From Siphonodentalium dalli (taxonomy: Eukaryota; Mollusca; Scaphopoda; Gadilida; Siphonodentaliidae), in assembly GCA_032622095.1 (NCBI GenBank), contig CP136069.1, forward strand, positions 68,721,319 to 68,785,318: 64,000 nt of DNA, read 5' to 3'. Made by a program: the position numbers and the translations under genes. The notes beneath the pieces were generated by a model. It saw only the letters and a program-made list of their open reading frames with translations. It ran no database searches and was not told the origin of the DNA. Of the stretch, positions 48,360 through 60,440 are shown piece by piece. Positions within the stretch are counted from its first letter, which is position 1. Each line of letters starts with the position of its first letter.

Positions 48360-48740
48360 GATCTATCTGGCGAGAAATCTTGAATTTCACATATCATCAT
48401 CTTCATTGTTTGCAGAATCTGAGCAATTATAAGGGGTGACAAAACAATGGATTTATAATACATTTGGGAGGTTAAAACTATTATTTTCTTTGTTGTCCCT
48501 TTCGGTACGTACCAAGAACTCCTAGAATAATTAATAATTTCACACAGCACTCCAATAACCAAACAGCTTATTATTTTGGCTCCATGAGAGGAGGCATCAT
48601 TTGTATCATTATGTGGATTTTGAATTGCATAATATATTGTCATACCCCCATATTTTATAATGAAGAATAAAGCAGTCACAAATATTCCAGCCCAATGAAA
48701 CCAACTGTTGATATGCAGTATTGGCCACTCAAGCAGGGAG
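48360..48740 (-). CDS. Possible Ctr-like membrane exon (weak)
   Basis: The minus strand is open over about 125 codons. It begins near LLEWPILHINSWFHWAGIFV, has a hydrophobic segment (TALFFIIKYGGMTIYYA) and a second one, ISCLVIGVLCEIINYSR, that resembles the first membrane helix of Ctr copper transporters (..llaily.Eglk..R). A later QILQTMKMMIC could be the start of the MxxxM helix, but the MxxxM...GxxxG core is not seen. Its 5' part overlaps a dispersed repeat (shared with 20433-20640). Could be a decayed or chance frame. Confidence 0.22.
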
Positions 48741-51019
48741 CAATCAACATAAATTAGGCCACAGTGTTAAGAGATATGGTGGTCAGCTTAACTTGGTTAT
48801 GAAGCCATGACCCAGAACTCATCTCAGCCCAATTTTTCATTGAACAACATGAATGACATGAAAATTCTCAAATAGAGAAAATTATTTGTGGGTAGTTGTC
48901 TTTCTAAATGAAAATAATCATAAAATTTCACGAATCAAGAAAAATTAAGTCTCCTCTCGTGATCTTGAGATATGATATTATGGATATATGATCTGCACTG
49001 TTGAAACAAATCTAATTTACAGAAGTTCTTGGTACCTGAAAACGGTGAAATTTTAAATATTTTCTATGCTACAAAAGTGAAGAAAATTATATTATAATAA
49101 CCAATTGGTCGATTGTTGTTAATTATTATATCATATTATTCACTTGTACCAAATTTCACAAATAAACTTTTCTTGACAGATTTTGAGAAAATCCATTTAG
49201 AAATGCCAGGAAATTTTGGCCAAACGTGCTTCTGACCCTTAACGTGGTGCTTGTTTAAGATCAAACTTGATTTCAAACCACGGAACTTATATCAATGCTC
49301 TAATAACTATGGCAACATGCAGTTTGGCTGATGGCTGTTGCTTTTTTTAAAGCTGTAGTTAGCAAAATACCACAATCTGCATTGTTGCCACCACAGTGAT
49401 TTATTTATTACACTGTATAGTTGAATTATGTTCACATAGTATTATGTGTGTCAGCAAACAGATGCAAACAGATTTAAAACCCGGAACTTATCCATAATTA
49501 TATACTCTGGGAACAGGCAGTTTGGCTGATTCGCGACTCATTCAATACGTGCTATTCATAGTGTATCCCTATTAAATATGCCATGGTAGTACTATAGTAA
49601 TACATAGTATAAGTAACATAGTATTACTATAATAATACTGCAGTACATGCACTTTAATAAATTTACCAATAATATAATGCAAATATTCAAAATACCATGG
49701 TACTTTTTACTATGGTATTACCTTGGTAATTGTTACAAGCTTATCTAGGGATAATCCATGATACCGGTATTAAGTTAATGAGATATAGTAATACTATAGT
49801 TGTGCATAGAACATCTTCGGAGTGAGTATTGTTCTACATTGAATCCATGGTAACATCATGCATAAGACAGTAAACTCATAAGTTAACTATATGATGAGCA
49901 AACATGGTATGCAAATACCATAACATTACCATGATAACTGTGGTAAAACCATCATTGTCTTAGATCTACTATAGTAAACCATGGAATTTTGTTTATAAAG
50001 ATTGTCAAGTTGACTAACTCCAGACATAGTCATAGTGACTTGCGGAACTGTACCACTTATTAGTCAAAATAACTACAAATGCTCGTGACTAAGTTAGACA
50101 TAATGACCCGAAACGTTTCTCAGTGCGTTTCATCAACACAACGTCTGAACTATAACCAAATATGTAAATATTTAGTTGTTTAATTTGGGACGAATTTATC
50201 GTCGTTAAACCCAGGGCAATGGTTTCGCCAACGAGATATCAAGATGGCAATTGATGTCGTTTTGCCGAACAGCCATGATTGAAATATTTTAGGTTTTTGT
50301 ATTCATGAATTTATCATACAGAATCTGTTTTGTTTCCTTCTTAAATTACTCGAACTGCCCAAACGCCGCGAAAATGACACATTCGGAAAAATAACGTTAC
50401 ATTTTTAAAGAGTATAATGGTTCCCCATCAGCACCATAACACATTAGTAGGACCACTTAACCGGGCGTGCATACCGAATCCCACGAAGTGTAACATCAGT
50501 TATGAAGATGGCATTATCATCACTTGAACAGCAACGGTGGTATTTTAAAACGGTGGTTGATTGTCATAATTAAAGGGCTTGATAGGAATTGTATTGATGC
50601 TACATACCCGAGAACAGCAAAACATAATGGTCTCATAATCCCAATTGAGAATGTCTATTCTGTATAATGAAAACGATCGTTAATTCGTTTTCTGCGATTT
50701 GTAGAGTTTGATTGGCGGATCACTGTATATATAACCAGCTATATTTTTGGGTGTGGTTTTGAAGTTGACGCCTCCCACCAATGGTCACCATATCCTCGAT
50801 GGAATTAAATGATCTGCGTCATAGGTGATTTGTTTATAGCAACCCGATCATGAACTCGAACATCATGTTAGTGTTATGTATGCATACAGCTTACAGAAGT
50901 CCATACCTATGCATCGGGACACCAGTTGTGCTAGATTGAGCGAGATCAGCATTTGGTCAGCTTGTTTCTTCGCTCGTTGAATATATCTCCGTGTTTAAGT
51001 AGCTATTTTGACTGTGAAA
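48741..51019. other. Intergenic, low-complexity patches
   Basis: 49560-50000 is rich in 'atagtaatactatagt' and 'ccatggtaa' motifs, like 22230-22790. A TATATATAA box-like string lies at about 50725. No gene recognised. Confidence 0.4.
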
Positions 51020-51251
51020 ATGTGGAGCACTCATATTCTATTTTGTGTTATCAAAGTATCGGTTTCTGTTGGACATTTGTACCAAATGAACTTGGACTCG
51101 ATGGGCGGAGGGAATGTCGTGATGATAACTAAAGCTTGGTCGGACATAAGTTGTGCTGCTGACTGTGAAGAAACCTCATCATGCATGTCATTCACTTACA
51201 ATGAGACAGGATGTTACCAGATGGGCGACACCAACGGAGAGTTCGATGACG
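51020..51251 (+). CDS. Secreted PAN/apple-like protein, first exon
   Basis: ATG at 51020 opens 77 codons plus one base up to a donor GGTAAGT. The N-terminus MWSTHILFCVIKVSVSVGHL looks like a signal peptide. It is followed by a cysteine pattern of PAN/apple or C-rich invertebrate secreted proteins: ISCAADCEETSSCMSFTYNE, then TGCYQMGD (C-x3-C-x5-C..C). No family name can be given safely. The GTG 12 bp upstream is in frame, but the ATG is the natural start. The exon ends in phase 1. A possible next exon at 51645-51703 (phase 1, DVHPAAPSSNEKRRENGS, stop) and another at 52531 (phase 0) are candidates only. Confidence 0.55.
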
Positions 51252-52530
51252 GTAAGTAAATGTGTATACCTTGTTATAAACATTTCCGATTGTCTTACCA
51301 TAGTAAAAACACAGGTAACTTATAACGATCTTTGGGTGGTAAATATATGGCAATTACAAAGGTACAAAACATTATTATTAAAAGCTACGGTGAAATTACC
51401 GCAGCACGTTCCATCTTTTACTACGTTATATATCACTTTGGTGATTAGCATTGTGATGATTAGTTTTACCACTGTCTCAACTGATCCAATTCAGACTTTA
51501 ATGAGTATCTTTCATTTGCTGACTGAACAGTCCTGTCATCCATCATAAATTAAAAATTGTTCGCAAAATCCTGCTCAATGTTGTCATAGTTAGATCAACA
51601 TCCATAATTATTCAGAAATGATATTTGCATTGTAATACTTATAGATGATGTACACCCAGCTGCCCCAAGTTCAAATGAAAAAAGGAGGGAAAATGGTTCC
51701 TAATGAAAAATGATAACTTAATTGGTTTAGACCTTCCTAAAAATATTATGGGGGTGATAGCCTGAATGTGAAAACTGTCTTTCATAGCCTTCGGAGTAGG
51801 ACATGGTTGCACAATGAACTGTTCCCATTCATTTTTATTTGGCAAAGCATCACTGGAAGTCCTCCCCTTATGATCACATGGTAGCAAGGCTTGAGCCATT
51901 GATATGAAGGGGTTTTTTTTTTTAAAGGAAGATCTATTTGCCTAGTTTCCCTAAAAGATACTTGATATTTATTTGCGCTTAAGCGCAAATGAATTGCGCT
52001 TAAGCGCAAATGATTTGCGCTTAAGCTCAAATGATTTCTATTCGCAAATAACTGGATTTATTTGCGCTTAAGTGCAAATCAGGAATAAATGTGAAAACGG
52101 CCTCCCATAGATACGCTCCAGTTCACTACATCGAACATCGCCTTCTCAAAAAGCAATCTTTATGTCTGAAAATGGCTGTCAATTGGGGAAATGATAATGA
52201 AATCGTGGGCTGGTTTGCTTTTCAACAAAGATTTAAACAATTTTACTCGACAAACGCGCTGATTTTGTGAGGCAATTATGTATATATATATTTGGGTTTT
52301 TTTTGCACAATTGGTAAAACAAATGAATTATTGACGGTAAACATAATTCAGATAACGCTTTTTTGTTATATATGTTTGGAACAAAATGTTTAATGTAGAG
52401 GTAATTTCTCAATAAGTGTGTCTTGTAGTCAGTTTTTTGTCGGTGTATGTACTTATACAGATGTGTGTACTCAGGAATCAGTATAGGCCTACACTTGCAT
52501 GTATGCGCCATTAAACAATTGTTCTTCCAG
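51252..52530. other. Intron or 3' region of the PAN-like gene
   Basis: Contains the weak candidate terminal exon 51645-51703 after ATACTTATAG and the palindrome cluster at 51968-52078. Confidence 0.4.
51968..52078. repeat. Cluster of TTTGCGCTTAAGCGCAAA palindromes
   Basis: Two perfect 17-18-bp palindromes of this sequence or its close variant, plus two with one change (..TTAAGCTCAAA, ..TTAAGTGCAAA), within 110 bp. Each is a small dyad around TTAA. It may be a transcription-factor-like site array or a simple-sequence accident. Confidence 0.7.
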
Positions 52531-52605
52531 GCTGAGTATGGATGTTATTATTGCAAAGAGAAGCAGGAGACGACCAAGGGTGTAATCTATATGAGCACTC
52601 TCGAC
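52531..52605 (+). pseudogene. Candidate exon interrupted by a hAT-like insertion
   Basis: After TTGTTCTTCCAG the + strand reads AEYGCYYCKEKQETTKGVIY, then MSTLD, at which point the insertion begins. After the element and the duplicated CTCTCGAC the frame resumes as MRPRLQWCTR and a stop at 53804-53806. The C-x2-C and the closeness to the secreted exon at 51020 suggest the same gene, but phases do not join directly (phase 1 to phase 0), so an exon is missing or the link is wrong. Confidence 0.4.
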
Positions 52606-53765
52606 CAGAGGCGTGGCGACAGGGGGGGTGATATGTTTCTCACCCCCCCCCCAACTTTAGTCAAAATTTTCAACAGTTGGAAACGTCATACCTGACACAA
52701 CATTAGTTGGAAATTTCACACCAAAAATAGGTTGAAAATCTTCTTGTAGTTTGATTCAAACAATATATTGGGGGGAGTTTATTGTTTTTGGACCAATATT
52801 TGCATATTTTCCTTCTTTTGGTAAAATTTTTTGACTCAAATGGCCATCAGTTAGAAATGTTCCAACCTTAGGGGTGTCAGGTTGGAAATTTCCAACACTT
52901 GGAAAGCTTGTGTTCTTGTCCCTCCCCCATGGCCAGTCAAAAACTTCTAGTTAATTTAAGAAAACAATATTGTCCTACATTTGGTCAAAATTGTCACTAG
53001 AATTGTCATATGTTGGAAATTTTTCAACCTATATAAGTCGGGTGTCAGGTTTGAAATTTCAAACTCTATGAATGCTTGAGGCTAGTCTAGATACTAGGAT
53101 TTTGCGATTTTTTTGTTCAGATTTCAAAATTTCCGCACACCGGGCCGAACCATGCACGGTCGGCCCGATGTGTCCTGGTCCCTCCCCGTGGCCAACATAA
53201 AACTGCTAATGAGTTCACGAAAACAATATTTTACTACATTTGGTTTAAATTGTTACTGAAATGGTCATCAGTTGGAAAATTTCCAAACTAAGGCAGTAGG
53301 TTTGAAATTTCCAACACTAGGAAAGCTTGAGGTCAGTCTAGAAGCTAGGATTTTGCGATTTTCTTGTTTAGTTTTCAAAAATTTCTCACACCGGGCCGAA
53401 CAACCATGGTCGGCCGGGTGTGTCCTGATCTATTGCTCCGTAGTTGTGTGCATTTGTCTGGAGTTAGACCACTAGATGTTAGGATTTGTGCAATTTTCAG
53501 GTTCAAAATATATGAATATTATCATACCGGGTAGATAGAACCATGGTTTATAACTTGGCTAGTAGGCATGTGAACACTTAGCTGCAAGGGGGGAATGAAA
53601 TTATGCAAAACCTTTGGTCTGATTCAATGGGTGTTTTGGTTTGATTCAAGGGGGGGGGGGTGCGAATGGAATTATGCAAAACCTTGTCTCTGGTCTTATT
53701 CCGGGGGTGCAATTGGAATTATCAAGGTGGATGCCCCCAACGGAGACCCTCTAGCCACGTCCCTG
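52606..53765 (+). mobile_element. 1160-bp hAT-like element with perfect 8-bp TSD
   Basis: Starts CAGAGGCGTGGCGAC and ends CTAGCCACGTCCCTG (inverted). CTCTCGAC lies exactly on both sides (52598-52605 and 53766-53773). Inside are repeated 'gttggaaatttccaac', 'caccgggccga' motifs and G/C homopolymer runs. Related copies are 40059-41097 (reverse) and 63906 to the window end. No transposase. Confidence 0.88.
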
Positions 53766-53806
53766 CTCTCGACATGCGGCCTCGGCTTCAATGGTGTACT
53801 CGTTAG

Positions 53807-54468
53807 TTGTGGATAGGATATCGAGTCAAATGAAATATCCATCAACAGCATGGAGTCTTCCGGTGAAAGCATTGACCTTTCCTGTCCTTATCCATCATAT
53901 ATATAGGAAGGAGAAAAAGAATATCATAGCATCAACACATTATATGTTTAATAGCGGTTTGATCTGTATTGAGTGGGCACACGCCCCGCTATCCCAATTC
54001 CCATTTTCTCGTCCATGGCTGCGACATTATTTATCCAATATATACGTGTATCTCATTATCTCCTATCGTACGCCCCCTACGTACAGATATACGTGCACTT
54101 GTTTTAAACATACATATGTTCATAACCAATATATATTTCTTTCAAATTGAGATCAATATATGCTCTTTCGACTATAGGGGTGGTAAAAAATTGAGAATCT
54201 CTCATCTGAATCTGCTCGAAGTGTAAAATGTGAATATACAGGACATTGTTGATCGACAAAGAACTGGGTCTTGTGTTCTGGAAGTGAACCGATCTCATCT
54301 TCGGTGAACTGGAGTTTTCGTCACAGTTTCAAACCTAAATATCTTATGATTCCAAGGTCATATATCTACTGTCCGCGGGGAGATAATACACTTTTGACTA
54401 ATAAAACCTTGCATTCTCGTGTCAGTATCGAATGATTCGTTTTTCTCACGTAAATTTGTGTTGAAATT
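53807..54468. other. Intergenic, nothing recognised
   Basis: Several short frames, none recognised. Confidence 0.35.
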
Positions 54469-56273
54469 TCACCCCATGCATCCGGATATCACACCGTATT
54501 ACCGATCCGGATTACCACCGGTCACGATGCGGATCACTACCGGCTGAAAGTGGCAATTTGTGTAACGGTAGGTCGACTAAAACGTTAATTATATTATATA
54601 TCTGAATGTAACCCACACAAAGTTTGTTGCCGCCGTCTTTCTTACATACATTAGAAAATGGCCACGCCAAGAAAATATAAAATAATCGCCTACGATAACC
54701 TTAGATGTAGCATATGTTACTAGGATCTAGTTGCACGTGGCCCATTATTTATCTTCATTGGCACAATACATGATGCAAATGCATGGAATTTTCTCTTATT
54801 TCTGTTGCGTATACAAGAATGTCCATAACTGTACAAAATGGCAATATGGTTTGTCAAATTGAATGTAAATTAAACGCGTATATATAGTATCGATTTCCAT
54901 ACTCATGGGTTCCAAAAAACAGGATGCGGATCGGCACCGTTCACTATTTGCCGGTACAGATCCGTACCCGTTCATTTCATGGGTATCTATGTTCAAAACG
55001 TCCCAGATGGCCACAAATCGAACATACAAACGTGTACATTAGGCGAATGACTTAGTAAATGGTCTATCTTTTCGTACCACGAGAATACCGCATACAGAAA
55101 TAAAACATGAACCATCCATATCAGCTACTGCTCGAAATAATGAAACACAATGGTAAACATGCGTTACAAATATAAGAATAAGTGAACATATATTGTATAC
55201 TTATCAGATTTATCGGCGTCCTCCGCTAGCCCAGTTACTCCTATACACGAAGGGAGAAAAATTCACACCTTGTACAGAATGTAGGGCGAAAATGATCCAA
55301 CTACAATGATGCCATGTGGCACGCTTTTGTCAAAACAGCCGGTAGTGATCCGCATCGTGACCGGTGGTAATCCGGATCGGTAATACGGTGTGGATATGCT
55401 CGTAGCGGAAGACATGCTCGTGGCGGAATAACCACATGGCCCGCGATTTGCACACCGTTCACGGTTAGACACATGTTGCACCGAAACCAACACATACCAG
55501 TGGTTGACGGTGCACGGTGGTACTATTTGTGGCTATAATTTACCCAACTGTACATCAAACTTCTTTAAATATGGATGCAGTTTAATCCTATTTTACCGGG
55601 AAGTTAGGCCAAAAATTGTGGCAAAATTTGCATTTCTTACATAAAATTACGATTTCCGTGGTAACAGCCCAGACAATATAGTCTTTGCATACATTCCTAT
55701 TTCCGCGGATATTCCCTTAATATAATAGACAACATTTTCAGTCATGTTTCTACATTTTCCATAGAAAAAAATACACCATATATGCAGGTCATAGCAAGAA
55801 CATATGGTGTGTCTATAGCAGTGGTTTTACGTTTGCTATAGACATGCCCCAAAATCAAGTGAGTGCCTCCATGGAAACTAATTTTTCGGGCACTAATATG
55901 GTTGACATCGCAAACATGTCCAGTTCATTTTGAAGCTAAGATATCATACTTTGAGAGACTGTATGTTATATAATGTGTCAATGCAAAGATTCATGAAAAT
56001 TTGATAAAACTTATATCGAGTAAGTATTTCAGGTCATAATTTTCGTATAAAACCCGATTATCGAACAGTAATATGCAAATTGCGGAAACCACAACCGCTC
56101 ATTTCTGTAGACCGATTATCGCTGTTAACGTTTAAAAAAAATCAAAGTAAAATAAACCGTGTTTTTATGAAATAACTTACGACAACTAAAGACGATGTGC
56201 AAATCGCGGGCCATGTGGTTATTTCGCTACGAGCATGTCTTCCGCTACGAGCATATCCGGATGCATGGGGTGA
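54469..56273. mobile_element. 1.8-kb TIR element with internal inverted modules
   Basis: Ends TCACCCCATGCATCCGGATA are inverted, with ATT on each side (54466-54468 and 56274-56276). The left subterminal 80 bp (CACCGTATTACCGATCCGGA..) is repeated inverted at about 55335-55395. The block next to that (GAAGACATGCTCGTGGCGGA, CACATGGCCCGCGATTTGCA) is repeated inverted at about 56195-56265. No transposase ORF. Confidence 0.6.
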
Positions 56274-57239
56274 ATTTACCATTGGGGCAATGGCCATTTA
56301 ACACTCAAATGCCTACGCTTCATTTGGCAAATTGGCGCACTGTTTATTGGAAATATCAAATCTCATGAACAGATGGGGATATGCGGCAGTCATATTTAAC
56401 CCAAAAAAAACGGTAAATTCTCTTTCCTTGGTGAAACCATCTACAAAATCGAGCGCCAGCCAACTTAAAAGATCACGAGTGAACTGGAGTGCATCGGAAG
56501 TGAACTGGGCAAAAGATGGCAAGTGGTGTCTGTCTCGCTGAGCAGTTCCTACCCCGTGCGAATGTCATATTGGACTCCCCAAGTGTGCAATATGACGTTT
56601 TTATCGGGACTCTGTGACGTCAGGAATTAGTACTATTGCGAAATGAATCGGTGAAATTGTGATGCGCGCGCAACACTGGTTGATTTAGGCAGACGTTTCA
56701 CTTCTGCATGAGGTTTTTTTTCACTTCCGTGTTTACTGTTCCAATCACTATGGCAATTAGGGGTCTGCGAATCGGGGACTTTGCATCGAATCGAATCTCT
56801 ATATCGAATCTCCTTCCTGATATCGACATCGAATCGAATCTCGAATCGAATCAGCTAGTGATTGACATTGTTTGCCAGTGTGTAATTCGGTGTCTCATTA
56901 CAAAAACTGCAAAATTCACTAGATACTATATAAAAATGTTAATCTTCTTAAACATCAGTTGGAACTTGCATCTTTTTTAGGGAAATCATGACATAGGCAA
57001 GTCACTCTCGGTCTCATGGAGGGTTTGTGATATGTTGCATTGAATTTCTATCTAGCTGTGTCATGGCGACCATTACACAAGAAGTGACAGTAAGACATTT
57101 AAAGACATGTAGTTCAATCAACGTATCACCAACCCCATGGAATTGAAGTAACTTGTCAACATTATTTAATAAAGATAATACAGATTTGACACACTTGGAC
57201 ATGGGTACATCGTTATAATCAGGGAGCCTGATGGGTCTA
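56274..57239. other. Intergenic with GAATC-rich stretch
   Basis: About 56765-56855 is rich in TCGAATCGAATC-type simple sequence. Nothing else recognised. Confidence 0.4.
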
Positions 57240-57760
57240 TTTGCACAATCGCGTACGAAAGGTTTGATGCCCCAGATTTGTTACACCCCAGGAACGTTCA
57301 AAGAAATCGGATTTCTTAAGTTCCGCATTCCTGGGGTTTAGGGGCCAGAGACCCCACAAAACCCCAAAAATGAATTATATTTGCACTTTTGAGTACAAAG
57401 CTGATTTTTGTATTAATTGTGCTCCAGCAATTACTGCGTGATCAACAATACACAATTTCTGAAACGAAATTTCCTGGCGTTTTCATTTAAGAAAGGGGGT
57501 TTTGAAAGTATCCCCAAAAACCCCAAAAATGACTTCTATTTGCACTTTCGAGTACAAAGTTGATTTTCATATTAATAGTGCTCTAGTCATCGCTGATTAA
57601 TAATACACAATTTCTGAAATAAAATTCCTTGGCGTTTTCATTTCTGAATGGGTTTTTTTTAAAGTGCCCCCAAAAAACTAGAAAATTAATTTCCTCAATA
57701 GTTATCCTGCTATCGCTAGTCATAATAACCTCGTTTAAGAAACGAAATTCCGTGCGTTTT
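57240..57760. repeat. Tandem ~165-175-bp units
   Basis: Three units with 'tttgcacttt.gagtacaaag.tgattttt', 'aatacacaatttctgaaa' and 'ggcgttttcattt', progressively diverged. Confidence 0.65.
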
Positions 57761-59469
57761 CATTTAAGAAGCACAGGTCACCTGAAACAATTGACCCTAC
57801 CCCAATAATAATTAATTATATAGGAGTAAGTATTATTGGGGTGGGTAATTTTTGTGCTGGGGATATGTGTTAAGGAGATGGTGGGTTCGAATTAAGTACC
57901 CAACGAAAACCCGAAAAATTGTTTTATTTACACTGCCGTACGCACTGATAATATTTTTTCTTAATACTATCTCCACTATCATCATTGTTCACAGACCAAA
58001 TGGTGAAAAAAAAAACTTGGTCAGAGTCAATGGTGTAGTAACACCTAGCATTACATATTCTCATATAAGCGATAAAACAATGCAATATTCCTTTTAATTA
58101 AATGTGACTTTGTTAGGTATTTATTAAGCTGTACAATCATGTATTATGCGAAGCCTGTATTCTATGAACACTTTCAGGTGGGACATTCCCATTTATGATT
58201 CGATTTATTTGAAAGTATGTTGTTGCTATATAACAGGATACCTAAACACCGGACTCACCCCATCGGGTAAAATGATGTGTCCCTATCATGGGCACAATCC
58301 TGCACAATTGGGAAAGACAAGTTCGCGCGAATCAATGTCAAGTATGACCGCGTTGGGAATTTCTTTGAAAGCTGCAGAACTATATAGACATTTGAAGCGA
58401 GGACGATGACAGATTTATGTCAAGTATAAACACGGGCAGAATTGATTGCTGGTGTCAGAACCCGGCTGAACAACATTCGCATTGAAGTAGTGTCATTCAA
58501 CTATCGGCGCCAACTCAAGAGTTATTCATGAGTTGATATCCAACGTCATGGGTGTTTTCAAAAGTGGGCGAGCAACTCTCCGTGACCAGTTTTCTAATAG
58601 ATTTTACAGAAAAACTTTCGTCGTGTATACTTTCTGAGAACTACTTTCTGGAGAAGCCCTTTAGCTAAGATCTGTATTATTCTTGGTCAGAATCAATGGT
58701 GAAGTAACATCTAGCATTTCATATTCTCATATAACCGATAAAACAAATGGAAAATCTGTAATATGCAATATTTTTGTCATTTTTTCGGGCAGAATCTGGG
58801 GAACAACATTTTCAAAATCCGCTTTGGGGGGGATTTTATGGAGTTCTTTGAAAAAAAACTCCTATTTACGTGCATAGCTTTATTGTTTGATATTTCGTTC
58901 CTTGTGAAATTATTAATAAATTATTATTGTTGTCATTACAAAATCCAAAATAGCGGACAAAATGGTGTCCGGAAGTGGTAAAATTGTGCAAATTTCGCTA
59001 CATTTTACCAGATAATTTCCATTTTTTGTAAAAAAAAAAAAAAAAAATGTACCATGCTAAATCGATATATGATAGTAATGAGCAATATCACGAGGATTTG
59101 GCCCTTCAGTGTCCATCAAATTAAAATAGATTTAAAATACAATTTCGAAGAAAAATCAATTATTATTGTAATGCCCAGAAGGGAATTGAACTCACCCGTG
59201 TACTGAATACTGAATACCAATACGATGGCAGATATGAACCATTAATTCCCATTTTAGCAGAAACGATGGCGTCAATATCGAAAATAGGGACAAAATGGCG
59301 ACCGGCAGCAGTAAAATTTGGCAAGTTCGGCTAAAGGTCACCAAACTGTTTCCATGGCATCAAAAATAAAAACATATTATTTTCATTAATTTATATTGTA
59401 ACTAAATCTTCTCATATAATTTATAGCCAATAGTGATATACGCCATAAAATGAGTGTCAAAAGCCACCA
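57761..59469. other. Intergenic repeats
   Basis: 'ggtcagagtcaatggtgtag' near 58019 and 'ggtcagaatcaatggtgaag' near 58684 head two diverged copies of one repeat. A poly-A run is at about 59029. An 88-codon frame at 58146-58409 was not recognised and is probably chance. Confidence 0.4.
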
Positions 59470-60440
59470 AACTTGTATCCAAACATATCCAATGAGTTTC
59501 CAAAACCACTTAACGAGTGTCATCTAAGGAGCTTAAATCCACGCATCTGGGGGTCTCAAACCACCATCTTAATTAATATAGTATACCAAACCAACACAGT
59601 CCATAGAACGGGCACCACCAATTGCCAACCAGTGTCCCGAACCACCCAATACGCATCCCAATCGACCCAACTAGTGTCGCAAACCATCCAAATGGTGCCC
59701 AAACACGCCGTAATGAGTAATCCAAACCATCCAACGATTGACACCATATATCATCCAGAGAATGTCCCAAATCATGCACGCGGTGTCCCAAACCTCACAA
59801 CAAGCATCTCAAATCATCAATTGAGAACCCCACACCATCCCATGTGTGTCCAATAAAACCAATCAATGAGTGATCATACCCATCCAATGGCCGTCCCATG
59901 CAACATGACGATTGCCTCAAACCACCCGGACCAAGAATGTCTAAAATAAATCCGCCTGGTGTCTAAATCCACCCCATGCAGAATGTCCCACACCATCGAA
60001 TGACAGTAGCTTCTTGACATGTTGCGAAAATCCTGTGCCATAGGGTGCATCGCATATATAAGAAAATGCATTGGCCTAACATTACTTACCTTGGCCATGT
60101 GAGCCACAGAATTATCATACCATATACAAGACTCCCTATGGGAGACTCGGATATATGGGAGAATGCATGGCACAGGATCATTAATGCTGTATCAGCACAT
60201 CACCCGTAATGAAAGGGTTGAATACTCGGAGGAGGGTTTTGTACACTTGTTTAAATGTATTGAGATGCAAGTTAGTAGATGGTTTATGACACCATTTGGA
60301 TGGATTGGGAACTCAATGGCTGGTTTTGATACTAGTTGTATGGTTTGGGTCACTCGCTGGGTGGTTTGTGACACCCATTGCATGATTTGAGACAACAGTT
60401 GAATTGGTTTGGACACTCGACTTGGATATGGGACACACGT
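59470..60440. repeat. ~24-bp minisatellite on opposite strands around a palindromic core
   Basis: 59470-60010 is full of CAAACCA(C/T)CCAA..AGTGTCC units. 60235-60440 is the same unit in reverse complement (GG.TTGGGACACTC). Between them, 60030-60178, sits a spaced copy of the 2300-2368 palindrome family ending in 'tggcacagg'. Confidence 0.6.
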
